This document shows positions 18,418-26,758 of a stretch of 64,000 nt of DNA, piece after piece. Below the pieces are notes generated by a model that had not been told where the DNA came from, made no database searches, and saw only the letters and a program-made list of their open reading frames with translations. This DNA comes from Bacteroidia bacterium (lineage in GTDB: Bacteria; Bacteroidota; Bacteroidia; AKYH767-A; OLB10): positions 1 through 64,000 of the forward strand of contig JBAOIA010000005.1 in assembly GCA_037045145.1 (NCBI GenBank). Reading direction: 5' to 3'. The translations under genes were made by a program, and so were the position numbers. Positions within the stretch are counted from its first letter, which is position 1, and every line of letters starts with the position of its first letter.

Positions 18418-18490
18418 TTTGTAATTCGGGAGTTTTTTTCGATTTGCGGAAATCTTTTTCGTGAAACGAAAATATTTTACGATTTGCGAA
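18418..18490 (+). promoter_or_regulatory. Array of operator-like sites, 20-bp period
   Basis: Three palindromic cores of the form TTCG-N5-CGAA start at 18438 (TTCGATTTGCGGAA), 18458 (TTCGTGAAACGAA) and 18478 (TACGATTTGCGAA), exactly 20 bases apart. A fourth, degenerate site fits the same register at 18418 (TTTGTAATTCGGG). Twenty bases is close to two helical turns, so bound dimers would lie on one face. The last core overlaps the -33 element of the promoter of the adjacent XRE gene. I infer autoregulation. Confidence 0.65.
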
Positions 18491-18514
18491 AATTCTTACT
18501 GTTATATATCTTTA
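18483..18514 (+). promoter_or_regulatory. Bacteroidota-type promoter of the XRE gene
   Basis: TTTG at 18483-18486 and TATCTTTA at 18507-18514, with a 20-base spacer, fit the TTTG / TAnnTTTG consensus apart from the last base. The start codon at 18535 lies 20 bases downstream. Confidence 0.55.
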
Positions 18515-18534
18515 CCACATTAACTAATCAATAT

Positions 18535-18906
18535 ATGCTACTCATAGGTCACAAACTCCGAAAAATAAGATTGCTGAAAAATGTTGATGCAAAAAGAATT
18601 TGTACTGAAATGGAAATTTCTACAGCACAGCTAAGCCGTATAGAAAATGATGAAATAAAGATTGGTGTTGAGTTGGTGCAAAAATTTGCCGATTATTTTA
18701 ATATGCCTTTGCAAGATGTTCTATCTTTTGATGATAAGAACACCGTGAGTAACAACAGAAATAGTAATGTTGCTAATGGCGGCATCAATTACGGTACTAT
18801 CAACGACCCTGCCGTTACAAATTCTTTATTAAAGCTAATTTTGGAAAAGGTAGAAAGCCTTGAAAACAGGGTTAAAGAGTTGGAAAGTAAATCAGCCTCT
18901 CATTGA
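18535..18906 (+). CDS. XRE-family transcriptional regulator with C-terminal coiled coil
   Basis: This 123-residue protein starts at the ATG at 18535 (MLLIGHKLRKIRLLKNVDAK). Residues 8-62 form a Cro/CI helix-turn-helix (AKRICTEMEISTAQLSRIEN). A linker with NNRNSNVANGGINYGTIND follows, then a coiled coil near the C-terminus (LLKLILEKVESLENRVKELE). Longer frames back to 18364 run through the operator-like array and are rejected. The protein probably binds as a dimer to the repeated palindromes just upstream and represses its own promoter; it may also control the divergent T9SS gene at 14791-18270. It is not a phage-type neighbourhood. Confidence 0.85.
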   Translation: MLLIGHKLRKIRLLKNVDAKRICTEMEISTAQLSRIENDEIKIGVELVQKFADYFNMPLQDVLSFDDKNTVSNNRNSNVANGGINYGTINDPAVTNSLLKLILEKVESLENRVKELESKSASH

Positions 18907-18959
18907 ACGAACTTTTTCATCTGGCAAGAGATTTAAGAAAGTCTTAGCAGAACAAAGAA

Positions 18960-19008
18960 TTTCACCTATCAGGGGCGCAAAAGCGCGTGACCTTACCGGT
19001 GAGGTTAT
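18960..19008. repeat. Palindromic repeat, CACCTGTCAGG type (second copy)
   Basis: CACCTATCAGG and CCTTACCGGTG around GGCGCAAAAGCGCGTGA. It aligns with 13141-13187 end to end, including the flanking ATTT and GAGGTTAT. It lies in the gap after the XRE gene. Confidence 0.7.
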
Positions 19009-19041
19009 AAAAACGTATTAACCCTTCAATGTATTTTATTA

Positions 19042-19076
19042 TTTCAAAGTCCCCTGAAATGCGGGAGACTTTGAAA
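19042..19076. repeat. Hairpin repeat or terminator
   Basis: TTTCAAAGTC (19042-19051) is the exact reverse complement of GACTTTGAAA (19067-19076), with CCC and GGG near the loop. It lies 42 bases beyond the stop of the phosphatase gene at 19118 and could end its transcript, but there is no strong T-tract, so a dispersed repeat is equally likely. Confidence 0.5.
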
Positions 19077-19117
19077 GTACGGAGAAGCTAAAGGCACTAA
19101 AAACCACTGAAACAGAA

Positions 19118-19924
19118 TTAGTAGTTTTTTAATAAGCTTTTAATGATTGAGTCTTTTTCTGCCGGTGGGCGTTTGTAGTTGTATTGATAAAAGGCTCCTT
19201 CCCAGTCGCCATAATTGGCATTGGGCAATACGATAAATTTTTTTCCAAATTCATTGGCTGCACGTTGTACATTTTCATTTCTTTCTTCTGTTGTTTTGCG
19301 GTCAAATAAATCACTAAAGTCGGCCAGATTATCGCCAATTAACAATACAATATCATAATTTTCTGCCAGTTTTTTTCTTCGTCCTTCTTTACTTGAAGAT
19401 TCTGTTTTTAAAATCAGGTGATTGTTATCTGCATAAGGGAAGCCATATTTTACGATATTCCTTAGCGTCCCAGGCCGATCGCTCTCCGCTCTGTTAGAAA
19501 GATAAAAGACTTCAACATTTTTGGAGGCTGCGTATTTAAAAAAAGGCAATGCTCCGGGCATGGTATCTGCTGTGGCTTTAGCAATCCATTCGCCCCACGT
19601 TTTGGGTTCATAGTCCAGATTGTATAATGCTCTGTGAACAGAATAGGGCGAGTTATCCAAAATGGTTTCGTCTATATCGGTAATAATGGCTTTGGGTTTT
19701 GTGGAATTTGAATCGCTAAGAATCTGATCCAATCGTAATGCTGCAATGTTGTAGGCCTGAATACAAAGGGCTTTGTACTCTCCGGCATACTGCTGATAAG
19801 CGGAGGTAAAAAGTCTTCCGTCAGCAGTTAACGAATTACAACTGCCGGCAACAGATGTGTTGATTTTTTTGTGTGATGTACAGGAATAAAAAACGATAAG
19901 AACCTGGACAAAATACTTTTTCAT
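19118..19924 (-). CDS. 5'-nucleotidase, lipoprotein e(P4)-type acid phosphatase (HAD)
   Basis: This 268-residue protein starts at the ATG at 19924 (MKKYFVQVLIVFYSCTS), with a short hydrophobic leader and a weak lipobox ending at Cys15. The HAD nucleophile motif is IITDIDETILDNSPYSVHR (DxDxT). Motif II-like FYLSNRAESDRPG and a GDNLADFSDLF motif with acidic metal ligands follow. The family (class C acid phosphatase) removes phosphate from nucleotides outside the cytoplasm, for example in NAD or nucleoside uptake, and this genome region also has PnuC. The length fits the family. It stands alone, downstream of guaB in the same direction but separated by 99 bases. Confidence 0.88.
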   Translation of the reverse strand: MKKYFVQVLIVFYSCTSHKKINTSVAGSCNSLTADGRLFTSAYQQYAGEYKALCIQAYNIAALRLDQILSDSNSTKPKAIITDIDETILDNSPYSVHRALYNLDYEPKTWGEWIAKATADTMPGALPFFKYAASKNVEVFYLSNRAESDRPGTLRNIVKYGFPYADNNHLILKTESSSKEGRRKKLAENYDIVLLIGDNLADFSDLFDRKTTEERNENVQRAANEFGKKFIVLPNANYGDWEGAFYQYNYKRPPAEKDSIIKSLLKNY

Positions 19925-20023
19925 TTCAATCAAAATTATTATAAGCATCAAATATAGAAATTCAGAGAGAATAAAAGTTGTCTGGAAGATATGGTTATTC
20001 CAAAAATTTCACCGTTGTTAATC

Positions 20024-21493
20024 TTATCCGGTATAGTTAGGTGCTTCTTTTACAATGGTAACTCCATGCGGGTGGCTTTCACGTACGCCACTTTGTGTAA
20101 TACGGATAAACTTTGCTTTCTGTAGTTCGGAAATATTCTTTGCACCGCAATAACCCATCCCTGCCCTCAGACCTCCCACCAACTGATACACTGTTTCGGC
20201 AAGTGTTCCTTTGTATGGAACGCGTCCTACAATACCTTCAGGGACCAATTTTTTGATATCGTCTTCTGCATCCTGAAAATAACGATCTTTTGAGCCTTCG
20301 CGCATGGCTTCAATGGAGCCCATACCACGATAGGATTTAAATTTCCGTCCTTCAAAAATGATGGTCTCACCGGGAGACTCTTCAACTCCGGCAAACATGG
20401 AACCTGCCATGATGCTGAATGCCCCTGCGGCAATAGCTTTTGGAATATCACCGGTAAAACGAATTCCGCCATCTGCAATAATAGGTACTCCGGAACCTTT
20501 AATGGCTGACGCTGCATCTGCTACGGCTGTAAGTTGCGGCACCCCCACACCGGCCACCACACGTGTGGTGCATATAGAACCCGGACCAATGCCTACCTTA
20601 ACACCATCAGCACCGTTCTTAACCAACAATTTGGCACCATCGGCAGTGCCTACATTGCCTACAACAACATCCAAACCCGAGAACTTTTTCTTTACTGATT
20701 TTAATGCATTGATAACACCTTTAGAATGGCCATGTGCCGTATCAATTACTATGGCATCAACACCTGCATTTACCAACGAGGCTACACGATCAAGCATATC
20801 TTCTGTAACACCAATGCCTGCTGCCACCCTCAATCGGCCTAATTTATCCTTGCATGAGTTAGGTCTTGACTTAAACTTTATAATGTCTTTATAGGTAACA
20901 AGTCCTATTAATTTACCTGTCTTATCTACTACAGGTAGTTTTTCTATTTTATACTGTCGTAAAATTACTTCTGCTTTTTGAAGAGAAACTACTCCTGTCA
21001 CAGTAATCAACTGTCCTGAAGTCATGACTTCTTTGACCTTTCGGCTTTCATCGGTTTCGAACCTAAGGTCTCTGTTGGTTAAAATACCTACTAACTTTTG
21101 ATTGTCATTTACTATGGGGATACCGCCAATACGTTGTTCGCGCATGATGCCCAGAGCTTCTTGAATGGTGGCATTTTGATGCAAGGTAATTGGGTCATGA
21201 ATCATACCACTTTCCGACCGTTTTACTTTCCTTACTTCATTTGTTTGCTGCTCAATAGACATGTTCTTATGCAGTACACCAATGCCGCCTTCCTGAGCAA
21301 TAGCTATGGCCATTGCCGATTCGGTTACCGTATCCATTGCTGCTGAAACAATGGGGACATTGAGCTTTATGTTTTTTGAGAAATATGTTGAAGTATCAAC
21401 ATCGCGGGGTAGTATTTCCGAGAAAGCAGGAACGAGTAAAACATCATCGTATGTTAATCCTTCCTGTAAGTTTGATTTTGTTGCAAGAGCCAT
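20024..21493 (-). CDS. guaB: IMP dehydrogenase
   Basis: This 489-residue enzyme oxidises IMP to XMP with NAD, the first step to GMP. Two CBS domains occupy residues about 95-205 (MIHDPITLHQNATIQEALGI and VKEVMTSGQLITVTG). The catalytic Cys is in GIGPGSICTTRVVAGVG, and the flap motif is GYCGAKNISELQ. The substrate-binding ADGGIRFTGDIPKAIAAGA is complete. The length is standard. The gene is followed, on the same strand, by the acid phosphatase gene, and it is 62 bases downstream of the DUF4294 gene's stop in coordinate order. No promoter is clear. Confidence 0.97.
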   Translation of the reverse strand: MALATKSNLQEGLTYDDVLLVPAFSEILPRDVDTSTYFSKNIKLNVPIVSAAMDTVTESAMAIAIAQEGGIGVLHKNMSIEQQTNEVRKVKRSESGMIHDPITLHQNATIQEALGIMREQRIGGIPIVNDNQKLVGILTNRDLRFETDESRKVKEVMTSGQLITVTGVVSLQKAEVILRQYKIEKLPVVDKTGKLIGLVTYKDIIKFKSRPNSCKDKLGRLRVAAGIGVTEDMLDRVASLVNAGVDAIVIDTAHGHSKGVINALKSVKKKFSGLDVVVGNVGTADGAKLLVKNGADGVKVGIGPGSICTTRVVAGVGVPQLTAVADAASAIKGSGVPIIADGGIRFTGDIPKAIAAGAFSIMAGSMFAGVEESPGETIIFEGRKFKSYRGMGSIEAMREGSKDRYFQDAEDDIKKLVPEGIVGRVPYKGTLAETVYQLVGGLRAGMGYCGAKNISELQKAKFIRITQSGVRESHPHGVTIVKEAPNYTG

Positions 21494-21555
21494 GGTATTT
21501 GCTTTTGCCGGGCAAAGATACAGAATAAAAACGCTTACATGGCGTAAGTTGCAAG

Positions 21556-22146
21556 TTAATTTCTAACTTGTAGCTCGCCTTTTTCAATAGACTGAACTAC
21601 TTTTTCTATCATTTTATCTGCTCCATCAGGGTCGTACTCCGACTTGAGGTTTGCACTGAAAATTTTGGCTATCCCCTGCCAGAAAAACGCCTGTAAGCTA
21701 CCCCTGAGTTCTTTCACCAGCGTATAAGAAGTGTGCCCGGTTTCACGATCAATCAGTTTGATGAGGATTTTACCCTGTGTGTAGGTGAGGTTTTTTAGAT
21801 CTTTCTCAAACTGCTCTTTCATTATTTTTTCCTGTTCCTTAATAAACTTTTTCTTCTCTTTTTCTGAAGTCATTTTTGAAACAGACTCTTCTATAAATCT
21901 TAATTCTGCCGAAGCAATTTTTGCATAAGGATAGGCCTTCAAAACATCTCTGCGTAACTTCATGTATTTACGTACATCATCAGATGCATTGGCAGGAATA
22001 AAACCGTAAATATCCACAGCATTTAAAGTGTAATAAGCTATAGTATCGCCATCATAAACAGCTGTTGATGAACCAACAGGTGTTTGTGCATTGCTGAATT
22101 GGATAAAAACTGTCAACAAGAAGCATAGCGCTACTGAAAACTTCAT
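21556..22146 (-). CDS. DUF4294 domain secreted protein
   Basis: This 196-residue protein is counted from the ATG at 22146, which opens a signal peptide MKFSVALCFLLTVFIQFSNAQ; an in-frame start further up would place a charged stretch before it. The body is charged and helical (KYMKLRRDVLKAYPYAKIAS, EKEKKKFIKEQEKIMKEQFE) and ends with a domain typical of DUF4294 (ETGHTSYTLVKELRGSLQAF). DUF4294 proteins are widespread in Bacteroidota with no known role. It follows accC on the same strand with a 77-base gap. Confidence 0.8.
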   Translation of the reverse strand: MKFSVALCFLLTVFIQFSNAQTPVGSSTAVYDGDTIAYYTLNAVDIYGFIPANASDDVRKYMKLRRDVLKAYPYAKIASAELRFIEESVSKMTSEKEKKKFIKEQEKIMKEQFEKDLKNLTYTQGKILIKLIDRETGHTSYTLVKELRGSLQAFFWQGIAKIFSANLKSEYDPDGADKMIEKVVQSIEKGELQVRN

Positions 22147-22223
22147 GACTGATGTTTTAGCAAATGCATTGCCGATTTCGCAATTCAAAATTTTCTTAAT
22201 CATTTGTTTAACCAAACGTTGGT

Positions 22224-23705
22224 TCAGGATCTGTTGTTGCGCCAGTGCGATATAGACTTTTCTTGTTGTTGCTGCATAGCAGCAGGCTTCTTTTGTTCAT
22301 GCCAGAGTTGTGCTGCCAAAGAAGCTATTTCTACTTCGTCAGCAATTGATTTTTCTAATACATCCGTTGTAAAATATTTTTTAACAAAATGAGTATCAAA
22401 TTTTGCGGTAACAAAAGCTTTATGCTCCATCACAAAGCGGCAAAAAGGCAAGGTTGTTTCGCACCCTGTAATTTTATATTCATCAATGGCTCTAATCATT
22501 CTTGCAATTGCCTCATTCCTGTCACGCCCATAGGTAACCAACTTGGCAATCATCGGGTCGTAATAAATTGGAATTTCCATGCCTTGTTCATAACCGTCAT
22601 CAACCCTCACGCCTACACCCCTTGGTGGAATGTATGTAGAGAGTTTACCTACACTGGGAAGGAAATTGTTTGCAGGGTCTTCGGCATAAACTCTCACCTC
22701 AACAGCATGACCGTTAATTTTTAAATCTTCTTGAGTAAAACTTAATTTATTACCAGCAGCAACATTTAGTTGTTCTTTTACTAAATCTATGCCTGTTATC
22801 ATTTCTGTTACCGGATGCTCTACCTGCAAACGGGTGTTCATTTCAAGAAAGTAGAAATTGTGTTTTTCGTCCAATAAAAATTCTACTGTACCGGCACCTG
22901 AATAATTGCAAGCTCTGGCAACCATCACGGCACATTGGCCCATGGCTTCTCTTGTTTTGTCTGTAAGTATTCCTGAAGGGGCTTCTTCAATCACTTTTTG
23001 ATGCCTTCTCTGAACGGAACATTCTCTTTCAAAAAGATGAACCACATTTCCATGGTTATCACCCATAACCTGTATCTCGATATGACGTGGCGAAGCAACG
23101 TACTTTTCAATAAACACACTGCCATCACCAAAGGCCGACAACGCCTCGCTCATTGCCGACTTAACGGAATCTTTAAAGTCTTTTTCATGCTCAACAATAC
23201 GCATGCCCTTGCCACCGCCACCGGCACTGGCTTTTATCAATACAGGAAAACCAATTTCAATAGCTATTTGTCGGGCTTCATCAATATCGCTAATGGCATA
23301 ATCAGTTCCGGGTACTAATGGCACGTTAAACTTTTTGGCAGCCTCTTTAGCACCTAATTTGCTTCCCATGGTCCGCATGGATTGTGGTGAAGGCCCAATG
23401 AAGATTAATCCTGAATCTATAATGGCTTGTGCTGCATCGGCATTCTCAGACAAAAATCCATAGCCGGGATGAACAGCTTCGGCACCGGTTTGTTTGGCCG
23501 CTTGAATTATTTTTTCAACCAGCAGATAGGATTGTGCTGATGGTGAGGCTCCTATGTGTACAGCGTCATCGGCAAAAAGGACATGTGGCGCCAAACGATC
23601 AGCATCGCTATAAACGGCTACCGTTTTAATTCCCATATCTTTTGCTGTGCGCATCACCCTGAGTGCAATCTCTCCTCTGTTGGCTATCAATATTTTCTTA
23701 AACAT
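22224..23705 (-). CDS. accC: Biotin carboxylase subunit of acetyl-CoA or acyl-CoA carboxylase
   Basis: This 493-residue ATP-grasp enzyme carboxylates protein-bound biotin. It has the N-terminal MFKKILIANRGEIALRVMRT, the Gly-rich loop KASAGGGGKGMRIVEH, and the active-site block FLEMNTRLQVEHPVTEMITG. A Gln-rich C-terminal tail (KKPAAMQQQQEKSISHWRNN) extends past the usual end. No biotin carrier gene is beside it, so it may serve more than one carboxylase, including the acyl-CoA carboxylase beta subunit at 42233. It is divergent from pckA with a 179-base gap. Confidence 0.93.
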   Translation of the reverse strand: MFKKILIANRGEIALRVMRTAKDMGIKTVAVYSDADRLAPHVLFADDAVHIGASPSAQSYLLVEKIIQAAKQTGAEAVHPGYGFLSENADAAQAIIDSGLIFIGPSPQSMRTMGSKLGAKEAAKKFNVPLVPGTDYAISDIDEARQIAIEIGFPVLIKASAGGGGKGMRIVEHEKDFKDSVKSAMSEALSAFGDGSVFIEKYVASPRHIEIQVMGDNHGNVVHLFERECSVQRRHQKVIEEAPSGILTDKTREAMGQCAVMVARACNYSGAGTVEFLLDEKHNFYFLEMNTRLQVEHPVTEMITGIDLVKEQLNVAAGNKLSFTQEDLKINGHAVEVRVYAEDPANNFLPSVGKLSTYIPPRGVGVRVDDGYEQGMEIPIYYDPMIAKLVTYGRDRNEAIARMIRAIDEYKITGCETTLPFCRFVMEHKAFVTAKFDTHFVKKYFTTDVLEKSIADEVEIASLAAQLWHEQKKPAAMQQQQEKSISHWRNNRS

Positions 23706-23884
23706 GCAATCTCTTTTAACATCTTAACTACAAAAGTAAAACGTTCTGTGAATCAAACCCTTTACAAAAGCTAATTTTATTTAAGCCGTCAGGTTGATAA
23801 GTTATGTATAGAAAAGCAGTAAAAGGTAATGTAGAATTTCATATTTTTTTGTTACTTTGCGGCTCATAAAAACGATGAAATATC

Positions 23885-25501
23885 ATGAATGAATACGGAT
23901 TAAAAAACCCGAATTTTTCTGTTGCTGAACTTGGTCTAAAAAACGTGTCAGCAGCCTATTGGAATCTTACCGTTGCAGAACTGGTTGAAGAAGTTGTCAT
24001 CAGAGGTGAAGGTGAATTAACAGACTTTGGTGCATTGGCAGTTGATACGGGCGAATTTACAGGTCGCTCGCCAAAGGATAAATTTATTGTAGCGGATAAG
24101 GAGACTGAAAATTCTGTTTGGTGGGGAGATATCAACATAAAATTTGATAGCGATAAGTTTGATGCTCTTTATAACAGAGTTACGGCTTATTTTTCGGGCA
24201 AAGAAGTGTATGTGCGCGATTGTTATGCCTGTGCCGACCCTCGATACAGACTCAATATACGTGTCATTACGGAATCACCATATCAAAGTATTTTTGCCAA
24301 CAACCTTTTTCTGCGTCCAACAGCCGATGAAATAACTTCTGTAGAAAAAGACTGGGTAATTCTTGCTGCATCTGGCTTCTATGCCGACCCGAAAATTGAC
24401 GGCACACGTCAGCATAATTTTGCCATTGTTAACTTCACTAAGAAGATTATCCTTATTGGAGGTACTGGCTATACAGGCGAAATTAAGAAAGGTATTTTCT
24501 CTGTTCTGAATTATATTTTGCCGCATCATAAAAACGTGCTCAGCATGCATTGCTCTGCCAACATTGGGAAAAATAATGACACAGCTATTTTCTTTGGTTT
24601 GTCGGGCACAGGTAAAACTACACTTAGTGCCGACCCCAACAGAGGTTTAATTGGTGATGATGAACATGGCTGGAGCGACAATACAGTTTTTAATTTTGAG
24701 GGTGGATGTTATGCTAAATGTGTAAACCTGAGCAAAGAAAAAGAGCCACAGATTTATCAGGCCATCCGCTTTGGTGCATTGTTGGAAAACACTGAGTTTT
24801 ATGAAGGCACAACACGTGTTGATTTTGATAATATATCCAAGACAGAAAATACAAGAGTAGCCTACCCTATTCACTTTATTGATAATGCTGTTGAACCTTC
24901 AGTGGCAGGGACACCTAAAAACATCTTCTTCTTAACTTGTGATGCTTTTGGGGTGTTACCTCCTATTTCACGCCTCACTACCGGTCAGGCTATGTATCAT
25001 TTCATCAGTGGATATACGGCAAAAGTGGCAGGAACAGAAGTAGGCATTACTGAACCTACAACAACATTCTCTGCTTGTTTTGGAAAAGCATTTTTACCCT
25101 TGCATCCTACACGCTATGCCGAGTTGTTGGGCAAAAAACTGCAAGAGAATAAAGACATCCGTGTTTGGCTGGTAAATACAGGCTGGAGCGGTGGCTCTTA
25201 TGGCGTAGGTGCACGAATGAAACTTTCATATACTCGTGCAATGATTACTGCAGCACTCAATGGAGAGTTGGATAATGTAAACTTCGAGACACTGCCTGTT
25301 TTTGGATTGCAGTATCCTGTTTCATGTCCGAATGTACCTTCAGAAATTCTGAATCCAAAAGCTACATGGGCAGATAAAAGTGCCTATGACAATAAAATTG
25401 CCGATCTGGCTTCTAAGTTTGTAAAGAACTTTGAACAGTATGCTGCACAAGCTAACAAAGAAATTATGGATGCTGCCCCAAGAGTTGCAGTAGTAGCGTA
25501 A
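23885..25501 (+). CDS. pckA: Phosphoenolpyruvate carboxykinase (ATP)
   Basis: This 538-residue enzyme converts oxaloacetate and ATP to phosphoenolpyruvate, CO2 and ADP. It shows the family blocks: TGEFTGRSPKDKFIV near residue 57, the kinase-1a P-loop FFGLSGTGKTTLSADPNRGL, the metal-binding LIGDDEHGWSDNTVFNFEGG, and TRVAYPIHFIDN. The length is typical of the ATP-dependent form. It is monocistronic and ends with a strong hairpin terminator. The upstream region has TTACTTTG, a near match to the Bacteroidota -7 element, shortly before the start. Confidence 0.97.
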   Translation: MNEYGLKNPNFSVAELGLKNVSAAYWNLTVAELVEEVVIRGEGELTDFGALAVDTGEFTGRSPKDKFIVADKETENSVWWGDINIKFDSDKFDALYNRVTAYFSGKEVYVRDCYACADPRYRLNIRVITESPYQSIFANNLFLRPTADEITSVEKDWVILAASGFYADPKIDGTRQHNFAIVNFTKKIILIGGTGYTGEIKKGIFSVLNYILPHHKNVLSMHCSANIGKNNDTAIFFGLSGTGKTTLSADPNRGLIGDDEHGWSDNTVFNFEGGCYAKCVNLSKEKEPQIYQAIRFGALLENTEFYEGTTRVDFDNISKTENTRVAYPIHFIDNAVEPSVAGTPKNIFFLTCDAFGVLPPISRLTTGQAMYHFISGYTAKVAGTEVGITEPTTTFSACFGKAFLPLHPTRYAELLGKKLQENKDIRVWLVNTGWSGGSYGVGARMKLSYTRAMITAALNGELDNVNFETLPVFGLQYPVSCPNVPSEILNPKATWADKSAYDNKIADLASKFVKNFEQYAAQANKEIMDAAPRVAVVA

Positions 25502-25517
25502 TTTTTTTAATTTTTTT

Positions 25518-25554
25518 CTCCCTCGGATTGAATTTTCCGGGGGAGTTTTTTTTT
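25518..25554 (+). terminator. Rho-independent terminator of pckA
   Basis: CTCCCTCGG (25518-25526) pairs with CCGGGGGAG (25537-25545), one G-T pair, followed by nine T. Confidence 0.85.
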
Positions 25555-25891
25555 AACTTATTGAACCTTGGTTTTTGCCTAAAAAAACTTCCCATTTACC
25601 AAATATCCTATAATCATTTAGTGGTTGATACTAATTTAGAGGCATGTTATTACTATTTACATTACTCAACATTACAGCCATCGTTTTCTTTTTCTGTATT
25701 AAGGTGCGTTCAAAAAGCAACCGCCAGCATTTTCATTTTCATGTCAGCAAGTAATTTGCTGCCTTAGTTTTTAGACTGTACAGATAAGTTTATCCCCTTT
25801 TCGGAAGGATATAATTCCTTTTTGTATCATTGTTTTTTATGCTTTTATTATTAGTTAGCATATTTGACCTGTCAAAATAAAAACAAAGGTT
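25555..25891. other. Intergenic stretch, nothing convincing
   Basis: A 79-codon frame starts inside this gap region but looks random (Phe and Tyr rich, no domain, begins at the terminator). The only structure is a weak hairpin around GGAAGGATATAATTCC near 25800. No promoter for the gene at 25892 fits the consensus well. Confidence 0.5.
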
Positions 25892-26728
25892 ATGAAGAAA
25901 CTCTTTACACTAATTTTCTTTGCAATTGCAGGTCTTGTAGTTGCAGACATTTTAAATGAACAAGGACAAGCAGTTGCTACCGGGTCGCCCGGTGAATTTG
26001 ATTGTACATCATGCCATACAGGCAATAATGTAAATAGCGGAACCGGTTCTATAACAATTGCATCACCTAACATGCCCAACTGGCAATATGTTCCCGGACA
26101 GGTTTATCAAATTGATGTCACTGTTTCGCAAACAGGTGCTCCGCTGTTTGGATTTGGATTTGAAGCACTCAGAACAAGCAACAATACAAACGGTGGCACA
26201 TTTCAGATTACTAACGCTGCAAGTACTTTTCTAAAAACTGGTTTTATAAATGGTTCGAACAGGACCAATGTTGTCCATAAGAAAAATGGCGGACTGAGCA
26301 ATGATTCACATACCTTCTCTTTCAACTGGACAGCTCCTGCAACCAACATTGGAAATATAATTTTCTATTCAGCAGGAAATGCAGCAAACAATCAGGGAGA
26401 TACATTAGGAGATTTTATCTATAAAACGCAACAACTAATTACACCGTCTATTACAGGAATAAATGAAATTCAACAAGCAGATTTTTCTGTTTATCCTAAT
26501 CCGGCAACAGATTTTATCAATATAATTTTTCCTGAAAGCCAAACTGTAACAACCTATTCTATTCTTGATATTAGCGGCAAAATGGTTGACCAAGGAAAGG
26601 TGCTGCATTCTCAGGCGGAATACTTATCTGTTAAACTTCCTGATTCAATGAAAGCAGGAATTTATTTTATTGAAGTCAATAATTTGGGTGATTACAAAAG
26701 ACAAAAATTTGTTAAGCTCAAGAATTAA
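25892..26728 (+). CDS. Choice-of-anchor V (Reelin-like) secreted protein with T9SS sorting domain
   Basis: This 278-residue protein starts with a signal-like MKKLFTLIFFAIAGLVVADI. Residues about 35-190 resemble the choice-of-anchor V domain: a CxxCH-type DCTSCHTGNNVNSGTGSI at its start and a beta-sandwich with GAPLFGFGFEALR and TFSFNWTAPATNIGNIIFY. The C-terminus (VYPNPATDFINIIFPESQ to KRQKFVKLKN) is a T9SS sorting domain. The CTSCH motif could bind heme or a metal, which is known for related domains only by annotation. The gene is convergent with the chitinase gene at 26759, with 30 bases between the stops. Confidence 0.82.
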   Translation: MKKLFTLIFFAIAGLVVADILNEQGQAVATGSPGEFDCTSCHTGNNVNSGTGSITIASPNMPNWQYVPGQVYQIDVTVSQTGAPLFGFGFEALRTSNNTNGGTFQITNAASTFLKTGFINGSNRTNVVHKKNGGLSNDSHTFSFNWTAPATNIGNIIFYSAGNAANNQGDTLGDFIYKTQQLITPSITGINEIQQADFSVYPNPATDFINIIFPESQTVTTYSILDISGKMVDQGKVLHSQAEYLSVKLPDSMKAGIYFIEVNNLGDYKRQKFVKLKN

Positions 26729-26758
26729 TAAGTCTGATAAAGTGCTAAAAAATGAAAA

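Noticed and set aside
20358..20894. Long frame on the plus strand opposite guaB (178 codons)
   Set aside because: It lies wholly inside guaB, on the other strand, and its protein is low in complexity (Thr, Pro, Ala) as expected from an antisense shadow.
25528..25767. 79-codon plus-strand frame after pckA
   Set aside because: It starts inside the pckA terminator and has no domain, signal or codon pattern.
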